Of a DNA stretch of 64,000 nt, positions 39,665 to 48,475 are shown piece by piece; the first letter of the stretch is position 1; the number at the start of each line of letters is the position of its first letter. The notes beneath the pieces are model-generated. The model had not been told where the DNA came from. It worked only from the letters and a program-made list of their open reading frames with translations, and did no database searches. This DNA comes from a virus, in the IMG/VR virus record IMGVR_UViG_3300012954_000009, positions 38,474 through 102,473 of that record. One strand, given 5' to 3'. Position numbers and translations under genes: made by a program.

Positions 39665-39948
39665 TATTTCTTTTTTCTTTTGGTTGTTCTTCTTTTCTTA
39701 GCTCCTGTTCTATTAGTTCCTTTATGAAGACCATGCTTTGCATGTTGCTTACCTGCTTTAGTTGCAGCTCTTTTTTTCTTATTTGCTGCAGCTAACTTCT
39801 TCCTTCCCTTAGATGTACTCTTAAGTTTTGAGATTGTTCTTGAGGGTGCATACACCTCTCCTGTCTCAGAACTTTTCTTTCCAGAAGGAGTTCTCCATTT
39901 TTGCTTAGTCCATCTATCTAGACTTTTTTGTTGTTTTGTTTTAGCCAT
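39664..39948 (-). CDS. Small basic protein (94 aa), resembles DUF5872 C-terminal half
   Basis: The N-terminal part, SLDRWTKQKWRTPSGKKSSETGEVYAP, resembles the Trp-containing half of DUF5872-type proteins as I remember them (W-T-x-Q-x-W-x-T-x-S-G-K). The C-terminal part is an extended Lys/Arg/Ala tail ending RRTTKRKKK. It overlaps neighbours by TAATG on both sides, so the four basic genes are translated as a set. A DNA-binding or packaged role is inferred from charge only. Confidence 0.78.
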   Translation of the reverse strand: MAKTKQQKSLDRWTKQKWRTPSGKKSSETGEVYAPSRTISKLKSTSKGRKKLAAANKKKRAATKAGKQHAKHGLHKGTNRTGAKKRRTTKRKKK

Positions 39949-40196
39949 TACTTGCCTACTTTTCTCTGAGCCATTTTATGTGACGCAGTAAATGTTGCAC
40001 CTTTTTTCATAGCATCAACCATAGCTTTAATATGCTTCTTAGTATGATGTACAGAATGCTTTTTAAGTGTAGTAGCTTGTCTGCTAGTCAATCCTTTTGT
40101 TGGAACACCTTTTACAGTCTTAACTGATCCACCTTTCTTATATACGCTTTTAGCCATTGGCTTTGCACCTACAGGCTTTTTCTTTTTTAGTGCCAT
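39948..40196 (-). CDS. Small basic protein (82 aa)
   Basis: A Lys-rich protein with the core LTSRQATTLKKHSVHHTKKHI and MKKGATFTASHKMA, seen by me in other phage genomes without known function. The histidines (HSVHHTKKH) may bind metal. The gene overlaps both neighbours by TAATG. It is the second of the four-gene basic cassette in transcription order. Confidence 0.78.
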   Translation of the reverse strand: MALKKKKPVGAKPMAKSVYKKGGSVKTVKGVPTKGLTSRQATTLKKHSVHHTKKHIKAMVDAMKKGATFTASHKMAQRKVGK

Positions 40197-40393
40197 TACT
40201 TTTTACTTTTATATCCTCCACCAGCTGCTTTATAACGCTTAGCTAACATTTGAGCTTTACGTGCTGACCATTGTCCTGGTCTTCCACCTTTGCTTCCGGC
40301 TTTGATTTGGTTAAACAATCTTTTACGCATAGTAGGTTTAGTATAGTTCCCACTACTATTTACCGTACTTTTTTTCTTTTTCTTTGCTGGCAT
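40196..40393 (-). CDS. Small basic protein (65 aa), resembles DUF5872 N-terminal half
   Basis: The C-terminal 40 residues, with KAGSKGGRPGQWSARKAQ followed by an alpha-helical segment ending AAGGGYKSKK, match the pattern I remember for the N-terminal half of DUF5872-type proteins. The first 20 residues are a Lys run. It starts 2 nt after the collar-type gene at 40396 and ends in a TAATG overlap. Together with the 94-residue gene two places on, it could represent one bacterial-type architecture split into two genes. Confidence 0.77.
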   Translation of the reverse strand: MPAKKKKKSTVNSSGNYTKPTMRKRLFNQIKAGSKGGRPGQWSARKAQMLAKRYKAAGGGYKSKK

Positions 40394-40395
40394 AA

Positions 40396-41067
40396 TTATC
40401 TATTTATATTTTGTTTATTGTCTGCATCTTCTGACGGTACCTTAATAGTATTAAATATTACAGCAAGTACTTGTTGTTCTATTTCAGCAAATAAAAATTC
40501 TGGTATATTCATTTGTTGCATATATCTAGGAATACAGTCATCATCTTTATCACAAGTCCACTTTGATATATCTCCTTCAAATACCCCTTCTAATAAAACA
40601 GCATCCCAATCTATATTTGGCATATATAAATATCCATTTAGATACCAAAAATATTTAGTTGAATTATATTTAAATGATGTTGTTTTAGTCATTGAAGTAT
40701 ATGTACCAGGTTGAGTGGCTTGCAATTCTATAGAACCATCTATTGAACTTACTGTTCTAATTAGTGGTCCCCAATAACCTTCCATAAATGTTGGAAGCTT
40801 ATCTTTAGTCCTTTTTATGATACATCCTGATCTTATTCCTGTACAGTGAGCTTCTACTTTATCTACTTCAATTAATTCTAGATATGGTAATGTTTGCCAA
40901 ACACTATTGAATTTCATAAGTTTGTTAGCATGGTCTTGCCTTCTCATTAACAACTGAGCAAACTTTAGAATTAAACTATAAATGTATCTATCAGTAACAA
41001 AAGCATCTTGTACTTCTGCTTTTACCTGACCTCTAATTCTTGATACTACATCTCCTATTGTTGTCAT
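40396..41067 (-). CDS. Probable tail collar (ring) protein, crAss-like R2 type
   Basis: This 223-residue protein starts with a helical segment (VSRIRGQVKAEVQDAFVTDRYIYSLILKFAQLLMRRQD), then a beta-rich core with LELIEVDKVEAHCTGIRSGC and IKRTKDKLP. The helix-then-beta layout, size and position between other collar-type genes fit a head-tail ring protein, tentatively the R2 equivalent of crAss001. The paired cysteines in the core are a family trait as I recall it. Start is the first ATG, 6 nt after the upstream stop. Confidence 0.68.
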   Translation of the reverse strand: MTTIGDVVSRIRGQVKAEVQDAFVTDRYIYSLILKFAQLLMRRQDHANKLMKFNSVWQTLPYLELIEVDKVEAHCTGIRSGCIIKRTKDKLPTFMEGYWGPLIRTVSSIDGSIELQATQPGTYTSMTKTTSFKYNSTKYFWYLNGYLYMPNIDWDAVLLEGVFEGDISKWTCDKDDDCIPRYMQQMNIPEFLFAEIEQQVLAVIFNTIKVPSEDADNKQNINR

Positions 41068-41073
41068 TTTACT

Positions 41074-41634
41074 TTAGCTTTCAAATTCATCATAACCATC
41101 TAACTTTGATTTTGGAGGATCAAAGTTGAATAAATGGGCTATTCTATATTTATTTTTCATTACTCTATACATGTTCCAATTATCAGGATATGCTTTAGCA
41201 ACTGATCTCTTAAATTTTCTACAGGCCTTAAATCTCCAAAACTCCCTGTTTTTAAATCTATATTTAGTAGACCAGTTAGTATAAAATATCTTTCCTATGT
41301 TACCATCAGTTTCCCAATTTTTATTTTGTAAAACCTTACCATATTCTTTTGATAATGCATAGTTTGTATTAACAGTTTTAGAAGGTGAACATGTTCCTAT
41401 AAAAAGAAACCCTAATGAATCTGGTAATTCTACACCATCTCTATTATCTATTACTCCATTCCATAACCTATTATTATATAATTTAATAATATCTTTTAAC
41501 TTATCATTATCTATATTTTCATAATGAGGATACTTATCTTTAAATTTCCTTATTATTTCTGCATTTAGTAGCCCAAGTCTTTTTTCTCTATATCTAGGAG
41601 CTTTCAAATCAGGCTTTCTAAAATTGTTAATCAT
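41074..41634 (-). CDS. Conserved crAss-like morphogenesis protein (186 aa), possible ring/collar component
   Basis: The sequence RLWNGVIDNRDGVELPDSLGFLFIG near residues 58-82 is a pattern I associate with a conserved small protein in crAss-like and other Bacteroidota phages. The rest is basic and aromatic, with a C-terminal FNFDPPKSKLDGYDEF. Function is unknown. Next to collar-type genes it may be the R4-type ring protein, but I cannot confirm that. Just upstream (41640-41665) the minus strand reads an AT-rich TTTGTAAATTATAAATA, a weak relative of the promoter motif. Confidence 0.65.
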   Translation of the reverse strand: MINNFRKPDLKAPRYREKRLGLLNAEIIRKFKDKYPHYENIDNDKLKDIIKLYNNRLWNGVIDNRDGVELPDSLGFLFIGTCSPSKTVNTNYALSKEYGKVLQNKNWETDGNIGKIFYTNWSTKYRFKNREFWRFKACRKFKRSVAKAYPDNWNMYRVMKNKYRIAHLFNFDPPKSKLDGYDEFES

Positions 41635-41668
41635 AGTTTATATTTATAATTTACAAAAAAAAGACCAC

Positions 41669-42919
41669 TTATGAAAGTTTAAATGGTTCTGATTCAGTTG
41701 AGGTATAAGTTAATTCACATATGTTACCTTCATCTTTTGTCTGCAGTTCTAGTTTTGCTGATCTTCTATTGCCTACATACTTATTATGATAATGGTAGTA
41801 ATCTGTTCTACATAGGCTTGGTAATGTCTTGTGTATGAAACCCGTTGTCTCACTTGTTGTTACATATTCTATTTTCCTATTTTGATGAAAGTGTCCTGTA
41901 AATAATGTTCTATTTTTAGTTCTACCCCAATCAAGAGGAAATTCTGAAGCATATACAAGAGGTGTATTTTTACTTACTGCATCACCATGTTCAAATGCAT
42001 TGAAGTTATTACCCCATACATGAACTTTTCTTTCTGCATATTCTGTATCCCATTCTATTTGATCACTTACTATAGACTTAGATAAAGCATGAACTAAATG
42101 ATAAGAAGATAATCTATCATGATTACCAGGAATATATACCACAACTAACTTGTTACAGTGGTTTACTAAAACATTTATAGCCCAGTGCATTGCATCAAAG
42201 GCTTGTATATATGCATTAGTTGCTCTAGTAGAGTTATCTAATGGAGTTCCACTTGTAGTTGTACCATTCCAAGTATCCATATTTATTAGATCACCTCCTA
42301 CAATAAAATATAATTTATCTATATTATGAGCAGCAACTCCTCTTTTTATTAAATCTAAAACAGCTTCTTCAAAATCTTGATCTATTGTTTCATTCCCTTC
42401 TTTACCAAAATGTATATCTTGTAGTGACATTATACCACATACGTTTTCTTTTTCATAACTAAAACCTTTTGGTACTTTTAGCTTCGGTATTTTATATTTT
42501 TTGGGACTCCAATTATTAATTAATTCTTTTAAATAATTTTCTTCTTGATCTTTTAACTTAGTAACTAGAGCGGATATTCTCCAGTGATCTGACATTTGCT
42601 TATTCCAGAATTGAGAAAGTTTCCATTTAGAAGTATCTATATTTAAAAGCTTTACTATTTCTTCAGCAGTCTTAGGCTCAGACTGAGAAACACCTGTAAA
42701 AGTTGCTCTGCCTTCATCTATATCATATTTCTGATCATAACTACCTGATACTTCTTGTGATGATAACTTATTTAATCTTCTTGTTTTTTTTCTGTCTGAC
42801 AGTATGGTTTTCTTTATATCTCTATACTCCTCCTCTGATATACCAATCTTATCTGCACAGTATTTATCATTCTTTTTCCATTTTAAAGAATGTACTACTT
42901 TTTTCTTTAGATTTGACAT
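41669..42919 (-). CDS. Calcineurin-like metallophosphoesterase
   Basis: All motifs of the calcineurin-like family are present in order: D168-I-H170, GGD210, GNHD with N266-H267-D268, and GHFH with H343 and H345, with an EHGD near 310. These residues bind two metal ions, so the protein should hydrolyse a phosphomono- or diester. The first 150 residues are helical and basic and contain a helix-turn-helix-like segment (GISEEEYRDIKKTIL), which suggests nucleic-acid contact. It could be a DNA or nucleotide phosphoesterase. The gene lies in the structural operon between a fibre block terminator and the collar genes. The substrate cannot be read from sequence. Confidence 0.9.
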   Translation of the reverse strand: MSNLKKKVVHSLKWKKNDKYCADKIGISEEEYRDIKKTILSDRKKTRRLNKLSSQEVSGSYDQKYDIDEGRATFTGVSQSEPKTAEEIVKLLNIDTSKWKLSQFWNKQMSDHWRISALVTKLKDQEENYLKELINNWSPKKYKIPKLKVPKGFSYEKENVCGIMSLQDIHFGKEGNETIDQDFEEAVLDLIKRGVAAHNIDKLYFIVGGDLINMDTWNGTTTSGTPLDNSTRATNAYIQAFDAMHWAINVLVNHCNKLVVVYIPGNHDRLSSYHLVHALSKSIVSDQIEWDTEYAERKVHVWGNNFNAFEHGDAVSKNTPLVYASEFPLDWGRTKNRTLFTGHFHQNRKIEYVTTSETTGFIHKTLPSLCRTDYYHYHNKYVGNRRSAKLELQTKDEGNICELTYTSTESEPFKLS

Positions 42920-42968
42920 TAGAAATTTATATTAGTTAGAATTTGCAATTTAGTAAATTTTTTGCTAT

Positions 42969-43000
42969 AAAAAAAGAGGGAGCACTAAAGGTGTCCCTCT
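42969..43000 (-). terminator. Rho-independent terminator after the fibre block
   Basis: On the minus strand AGAGGGA pairs with TCCCTCT, with three more pairs above a one-base bulge and a five-base loop, followed by seven T residues. It lies about 40 nt beyond the stop at 43042 and before the metallophosphoesterase gene. Confidence 0.85.
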
Positions 43001-43041
43001 TCCAACTTCTGTAATAGAAAACCAACAAACTATCACTTCTG

Positions 43042-43620
43042 TTATAATGTTGACTTGTACACCCAAATTTCAGAGTCACATACCTCCCCTGCAATTGCGG
43101 TTGCTTCAAGTTTAAATCTGTATCCTGTCTGAGGAGTAAGATTAGGAATAGTAAAACTAAATACCCCTGCTCCTACAGTCCCTTGACTTACCCATCCTGT
43201 TGGGTTAACCGCTGTATCCATTAAAATATTAATAGTTGCTGTTCCTGGATCTTCTCCGGCCCATAATATTTGAATTGTATTTGCGGTTACTGTACCAAAA
43301 TATATATTGTTTGGTGCATGAAATTTGTTGCTAGATGTACAATCTGTAAGACCATTAAGAGCCTGACTAGTAGTTGCTCCTATTAATCTCATCATTCTTT
43401 GTAGGATAGATTCTAATCTTTCTCCTTCACTTATAACAAACGTTTCTCCTTTATCATCTTCTACTTCTGTTGTTGGACCATTCCATACAACACATGCCAT
43501 AGAAACAGACTCTTCACATCTTTCTGCAGGAGGATTGCACTCAGTATAAGTACATGGATTTGAAAGAGCACCATTACCACAGCACTCACTCGGATGACAT
43601 TTTGTACAATTGCAAGCCAT
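43042..43620 (-). CDS. Fibre/spike-like protein with Cys-rich N-terminus and fibronectin III-like domain
   Basis: The first 40 residues hold eleven cysteines (MACNCTKCHPSECC...). They are followed by CVVWNGPTTEV around W46 and a helical segment. The C-terminal 90 residues look like a fibronectin type III-like fold (TANTIQILWAGED, IPNLTPQTGYRFKLEA). The CVVWNGP element also occurs near the N-terminus of the upstream 1211-residue gene, suggesting a shared docking element. It is the last gene before a terminator. A small appendage at the virion surface is inferred. Confidence 0.72.
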   Translation of the reverse strand: MACNCTKCHPSECCGNGALSNPCTYTECNPPAERCEESVSMACVVWNGPTTEVEDDKGETFVISEGERLESILQRMMRLIGATTSQALNGLTDCTSSNKFHAPNNIYFGTVTANTIQILWAGEDPGTATINILMDTAVNPTGWVSQGTVGAGVFSFTIPNLTPQTGYRFKLEATAIAGEVCDSEIWVYKSTL

Positions 43621-43639
43621 ATTTTATTTTTTTAATTAT

Positions 43640-46600
43640 TTATTCTAAATTATTTGTACAAGTTATACAATCAGTTTCTATTGTATATGCTTGATTTGTT
43701 CCTGTATCACTAGTACCTTGAACTTGCCAGCATGTTTCTTTTCCACCAGGACCTGCTGTTCTAACTACATCTCCTACTTTTAATGTTTTAGCTGGATCTT
43801 CTAGTATACTAATAACTATGTCTGTTAACGCACATTCCTCATTATACTCTTGTAGTCTAAAATAATTATTTACTACAACTGGAGGATCTGCAGGAGTAGG
43901 ACAATCAGCTTGTCCATCTTTGAATAAGTATACACCTTTTTCAACCCAGTATCCTTCATCTGAAAGATTAGCAATAGAAGTTAATGTATCTGCCATTGAT
44001 GACTCACCAGGCTGATTCCAGAATCCTGTAATATTTTTAGTACGTAAACCTTCAACCATATTTCCACCTGAAGTAACTGCTTGAAAATAAGGCATAGCAT
44101 TAGCAATTCCTTGCATCATATAATTAGCTAAGTCAGGATCTGTTATTATACCATATTCATTTGGAGCAATTAGCCTACCCGCATAAGCACCAAATTGCTG
44201 TAATATATTAGCTGCTGTTACACTTTGAACATCCATTGTAATAGGAAGTACTGCTATCTGGTATCCGCTTTCAAAATAAGGATTTCCATCAAAACCTTGA
44301 CTTATACCAAAGGCACTTGTTTGTGATCCAGTAAGTATGTCTAAATGCTCATCATAATTTTGTAAATACTTTGCTGTAGGTTGTCCGTTAGGGAATGCGC
44401 CCCATCCTGAAACTAATGTTGGATCATGATAATCAGGAGATGAACCATTACTCATGACTAGAATAGCACAAGATTTTGCTTTTTTTCCTGATGTCCATTC
44501 TGATGGTAGTCTTCTAATTGCTACCCACTCTGGTGAACCATTTAAAGATGCTCCGGTCTCTCCAACTATCATTGCTTTACCATAACCTAACCAAGCAGAG
44601 TCAGTTGTTGGTATGATATTATATCCATAACCTGCAGCATCCCATTCTGGACATTCTGCTTTAGTTTCAGATTCTAGCTTATCAATTACAGATTTTACTG
44701 CAGCTGCATCAGCTGTAGAAAAACTACTTGTATTAACAAATACATTTACATCACCTTTATTAGGTCTGCCTGAACCAACTGAACTACCCATAATTGTAAT
44801 TGGGATAGTAACTGTTGAACTAGAACAAGCACCTTGTACTACTGTACTAATTTCTAAAGTTATAGTATCACCAATACATTGATCACTACCATTTTGTTGA
44901 TACACAAATTGATTATTAAATGTAGAGCTTTGTGAAAGAGTACCACATATTGGATTTTGAATTACATTTATTACTGGCGTTCCATCTCCAATTAAGTAAG
45001 GTACAGTGATTGTAGTATCTCCTCCAACAGGAACTTGTAATTGTTTTGTTATCTTCCAAGGCATTATAAATGCTGGACATTCACAACATAGAAGGACAGC
45101 TGTACAGTCTCCAAGTTCCGTCCAAGCAGAGTAAACATAATATATAGGTTCACTTGCTTGTGCTTGATACTTTCCAACATATGCCCAATATGATCTTGTC
45201 ATTGAATTACTACCTGGAACTTGATAAGATACATTATCACATTCAATTGCTCCTTTAGCAACTTGTATACCAGCTGGACAAGCTAAAGGTTGTAATGGAG
45301 TACCCAATAACTCTTGACAATTTTCAGCATCACTAAATACTGTCTGCTGATTTGTATTAAAGTCATATCTTAGAATAGTAAGTTTACTTGGGAATAAACC
45401 ATTAGGTAAACAATTCTCAAGTGCTTTTACATAAATAGATCCAGCAGCTACTCCTGTATTTACAGTAATAGTATTAGGAAATGAAGCTGGTTGGAATGTA
45501 CCAATGTCTGTCCAATTTATAAAGTCTGCACTCCATGCAACAGTTATATCACCAGGTGTAGCATTTCTTGAATCAATTTTAATATCAAAAGTTCCATTAG
45601 CAGATACTGTTGTATCCCAAGATAACTCAGGGTTTTTACAGTAACCGTTTCCTGCTTCTGTTGGTGGTTGTTTTATTAAACCATTAATAGGATCATAGTA
45701 ATATGGTTTCTGAGCATCACCAAGGTTTTTTCTACCTAAGTATATATCTGTTCCTGCTATGGTTGTATCTTTTGATGTACCAGAATGTAACACACTTGTA
45801 CAATTTACACCAGGTATGTCATATGTTCCTAATGGACATGTTACAGAAGCTCCAGAAGCTGTTGTAATTACAACAGTAAATTGAAGAGTTAATCCGGGTG
45901 TTAAACTATTAGCATCAACAACAGCAGATAAATTAGTACCAGGATTAGTTATCAAACCACCTGCTACTTGTGATCCCGTTTCTACAAATGTTGCTGACCA
46001 ATCATATGTTACAGTATTACCTAATGAATTAGACCATTGAAATACTACTGCATCACCTTTTGGTACTATATTAAATACTTGTGGGCAAGGTACTGACATA
46101 GGTATGCTAATCTGCGTACTGTCATTACATTGCTCATTTCCGCCACTAACACAAGTTATTACCTGAGCATTTATAGGAGCTGTAATATCTAAAGTTCCAA
46201 TTTGAATAACAACAGGTGCTACTGAACCACTTGATCCTGTTCCTAGTGCTGACCCAACTACATTAAAATTAGTACTTATAACGTTTCCTTGTGAGTCTGT
46301 TAAAATAATACTAGACCCACAATCAGTAAATCCTTGAGGAATAGTTGTAGCACTAAAGTTAAAAGCAATAGCTGTTGCTGCTCCTGTAGAGTCATCTGTT
46401 CTTACGTCTGCTGTATATAAAATATTTACACCGTCACAACCACTATCACAACAATTTTGTTGAATATCAGAAACTGCATTATATAAATCACATATAACAG
46501 CCCACTGATTTTGGTGACTAGCAGCTAAAGTATTAGCATTTACTACCCAACTTCTACCTGAACCATATGAAGTTCCAGTAGTTAAACTAAGGAAGGTTCC

Positions 46601-47275
46601 ATCAATACATTGTGCATTTATAGCTGCTTGTAATTCAATATTATCTCCAACTAAAGCAACGTGTGCACAAAATGCTGACTCTAATGCTAGTAATAAAACA
46701 GATGCTGGACCCGGTTGGCCTCCTGGTATAATACATTTTGATACTACTAAAGGATCTCCTCCTGTTGAAGGATTACAAGGTAATACACAATTTTCTAATA
46801 CTACAATTCTCTCTATTAATTCACTTATTTGATTGTTGATAATTGCTATAGCATCTAAAATATCACATATTGTGTTTGCTAGATATAAAGCATATTCATC
46901 TATTGGTAAAGCTGTTACTGGATTACCCTGTGCATTATTATAATGTAAACAGTCTGGTAATTCTACTATTATATTATCCGGACCTGTAGGAATAGCACAT
47001 ACATACTCAATTATTGCATTTAAATACTGAGCTAAATCTGGATTTTCTTGAGAAGGTGGTGGTATGCAATTTAACTTTAGTTCTCTTAAGTCAGGATTGC
47101 AATCACATGTTGCGTCTATAATATCACACAACTCTTGTGCAAGTTTAGCAATTACTTCACTAACTGTATCTCCATTGCATAAGTTTATACATGGAATATC
47201 TGGACCCTGCCATATCACACAATTTGATGATATAGGGTTACATGGTGCTGAACTGCCGTTATTAGTAGGAATCAT
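43640..47275 (-). CDS. Large fibre/spike protein (1211 aa) with degenerate vWA-like region
   Basis: The N-terminal SSNCVIWQGPDIPC (W22) and following Cys-rich helical segment are patterns I have seen at the N-termini of marine phage fibre proteins, probably the virion attachment part. Residues 180-820 are Thr/Ser/Gly-rich with many Cys pairs and look like a chain of beta-sandwich domains. Residues about 838-1010 resemble a von Willebrand A fold (DVNVFVNTSSFSTADAAAVKSVI, later CAILVMSNGSS), but the metal-site DxSxS is replaced by NTSSF and the TDG strand by SNG. A small Cys-containing beta domain ends the protein. A promoter-like motif lies 34 bp upstream of the ATG. Surface adhesion is inferred. 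Confidence 0.78.
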   Translation of the reverse strand: MIPTNNGSSAPCNPISSNCVIWQGPDIPCINLCNGDTVSEVIAKLAQELCDIIDATCDCNPDLRELKLNCIPPPSQENPDLAQYLNAIIEYVCAIPTGPDNIIVELPDCLHYNNAQGNPVTALPIDEYALYLANTICDILDAIAIINNQISELIERIVVLENCVLPCNPSTGGDPLVVSKCIIPGGQPGPASVLLLALESAFCAHVALVGDNIELQAAINAQCIDGTFLSLTTGTSYGSGRSWVVNANTLAASHQNQWAVICDLYNAVSDIQQNCCDSGCDGVNILYTADVRTDDSTGAATAIAFNFSATTIPQGFTDCGSSIILTDSQGNVISTNFNVVGSALGTGSSGSVAPVVIQIGTLDITAPINAQVITCVSGGNEQCNDSTQISIPMSVPCPQVFNIVPKGDAVVFQWSNSLGNTVTYDWSATFVETGSQVAGGLITNPGTNLSAVVDANSLTPGLTLQFTVVITTASGASVTCPLGTYDIPGVNCTSVLHSGTSKDTTIAGTDIYLGRKNLGDAQKPYYYDPINGLIKQPPTEAGNGYCKNPELSWDTTVSANGTFDIKIDSRNATPGDITVAWSADFINWTDIGTFQPASFPNTITVNTGVAAGSIYVKALENCLPNGLFPSKLTILRYDFNTNQQTVFSDAENCQELLGTPLQPLACPAGIQVAKGAIECDNVSYQVPGSNSMTRSYWAYVGKYQAQASEPIYYVYSAWTELGDCTAVLLCCECPAFIMPWKITKQLQVPVGGDTTITVPYLIGDGTPVINVIQNPICGTLSQSSTFNNQFVYQQNGSDQCIGDTITLEISTVVQGACSSSTVTIPITIMGSSVGSGRPNKGDVNVFVNTSSFSTADAAAVKSVIDKLESETKAECPEWDAAGYGYNIIPTTDSAWLGYGKAMIVGETGASLNGSPEWVAIRRLPSEWTSGKKAKSCAILVMSNGSSPDYHDPTLVSGWGAFPNGQPTAKYLQNYDEHLDILTGSQTSAFGISQGFDGNPYFESGYQIAVLPITMDVQSVTAANILQQFGAYAGRLIAPNEYGIITDPDLANYMMQGIANAMPYFQAVTSGGNMVEGLRTKNITGFWNQPGESSMADTLTSIANLSDEGYWVEKGVYLFKDGQADCPTPADPPVVVNNYFRLQEYNEECALTDIVISILEDPAKTLKVGDVVRTAGPGGKETCWQVQGTSDTGTNQAYTIETDCITCTNNLE

Positions 47276-47309
47276 AAATATTTTTTTTACAGCTGTTTAC
47301 GTAGTATAC

Positions 47310-47325
47310 TACTATAATAATATAC
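47310..47325 (-). promoter_or_regulatory. Candidate phage late promoter
   Basis: The minus strand reads TTTTGTATATTATTATAGTA (core GTATATTATTATAGTA, 15 of 16 matching the other sites), 34 bp before the 1211-residue gene. A perfect 12-bp palindrome GTAGTATACTAC (47301-47312) overlaps its downstream end and might be an operator. Confidence 0.62.
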
Positions 47326-47374
47326 AAAAGTTTTCATAAACAAGCAAGGTTTATATATAGTATCTATTTTCATA

Positions 47375-48475
47375 TCATTCACTCTTATTTGATGATGGTA
47401 GATTGTCACAGCTAAAAGGTGTTCCAATTATTGTTGTTTTAATTTCCACTTCATCACACATTTTCATTGGTGTGCAATCTGGTTTCTCTTTACCTGTGTC
47501 TACAGTAATAGTAATTTTTTGTTGTCTACATTTACCTTCAGTCTTAAAACAATAACATATCTGTATAGTATGATCAGTGTTTTTTCTAGCATTAGGAATA
47601 ACTTGGTAAAACATACCATCATGATCCGTAAAACCTGTATTGCCACCATCTAAAATAATTTCATAATTATCAACTGGGTCTCCATATTGATCCTTTACAT
47701 GTATTGTAATACACTCACTACCATCACAAAATAAAGATTCTAGTTGGTTAATCTTAATTAAAGTTGCTTGTATTGATGCTTGAATATTTTGTAGTTCAAT
47801 ATTAAGTTCTTCAAGACTAACATTTAACTCATCAATAGCAGCTTGTGTATCTTTTATTACTTGTAAAAGGATCTCTTGTTCAGATATGAGTTTATCTAAA
47901 AGTTCTGATAGTTCCTCAAACTCTCGTTTAAGAGTTTCACATTCTCTTTCTCTTGCTTCATCTCCACAAACTTCTTTTAATTTTACTTCAAGAACTTCTC
48001 TCTCTGCTTCTAGCTCATCTATCTGCTGTTGAATAACTTTTAACAGTTGAGTTGCAGTCTCTAGCTTATCAGTTAAGTTGCTAATTGATAACTGTAAATC
48101 TGCAATTTGAGCTTCTATTTTACTTTCTGTAGCACATAATTCTTCTAGCTTATCATAAAGTTCTGCCAGTTGATCTAATATATTTTTAGAATCTTCTGGT
48201 TCAAAATACCCGCATCTTTTACACCAATCAGGTGCTAAAGGATCATCACAAGGATGTAGAGGTGAATTAGGATAAAAAATTTCAGAGTGTATTTTTTTTA
48301 TTTCAGGTATATCTTTCTTTAAACTTTCCCAGTCAGATATTTGTTTTTTGATTGATGCACCTATTGGATCTGAAATGCAACAAGGGGTAATACCAAATCT
48401 TTTAGACATAAAATCCAGATATACATTTTTAGCAAATACCTGTTGTGATTCTATTATTTTTATAGTATCGGTCAT
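47375..48475 (-). CDS. Coiled-coil fibre-type protein (366 aa) with C-terminal beta domain
   Basis: Residues about 70-255 form a long heptad-rich coiled coil with many Leu/Ile/Glu. The segment after 258 (ECITIHVKDQYGDPVDNYEIILDGG, then TGFTDHDGMFYQVIP) looks like an Ig- or carboxypeptidase-regulatory-like beta sandwich with Cys pairs. The layout, coiled-coil shaft plus small head, fits a trimeric fibre. Its ATG overlaps the preceding stop by ATGA, so it is translationally coupled to the small Cys protein. Host contact or virion decoration is inferred. Confidence 0.75.
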   Translation of the reverse strand: MTDTIKIIESQQVFAKNVYLDFMSKRFGITPCCISDPIGASIKKQISDWESLKKDIPEIKKIHSEIFYPNSPLHPCDDPLAPDWCKRCGYFEPEDSKNILDQLAELYDKLEELCATESKIEAQIADLQLSISNLTDKLETATQLLKVIQQQIDELEAEREVLEVKLKEVCGDEARERECETLKREFEELSELLDKLISEQEILLQVIKDTQAAIDELNVSLEELNIELQNIQASIQATLIKINQLESLFCDGSECITIHVKDQYGDPVDNYEIILDGGNTGFTDHDGMFYQVIPNARKNTDHTIQICYCFKTEGKCRQQKITITVDTGKEKPDCTPMKMCDEVEIKTTIIGTPFSCDNLPSSNKSE

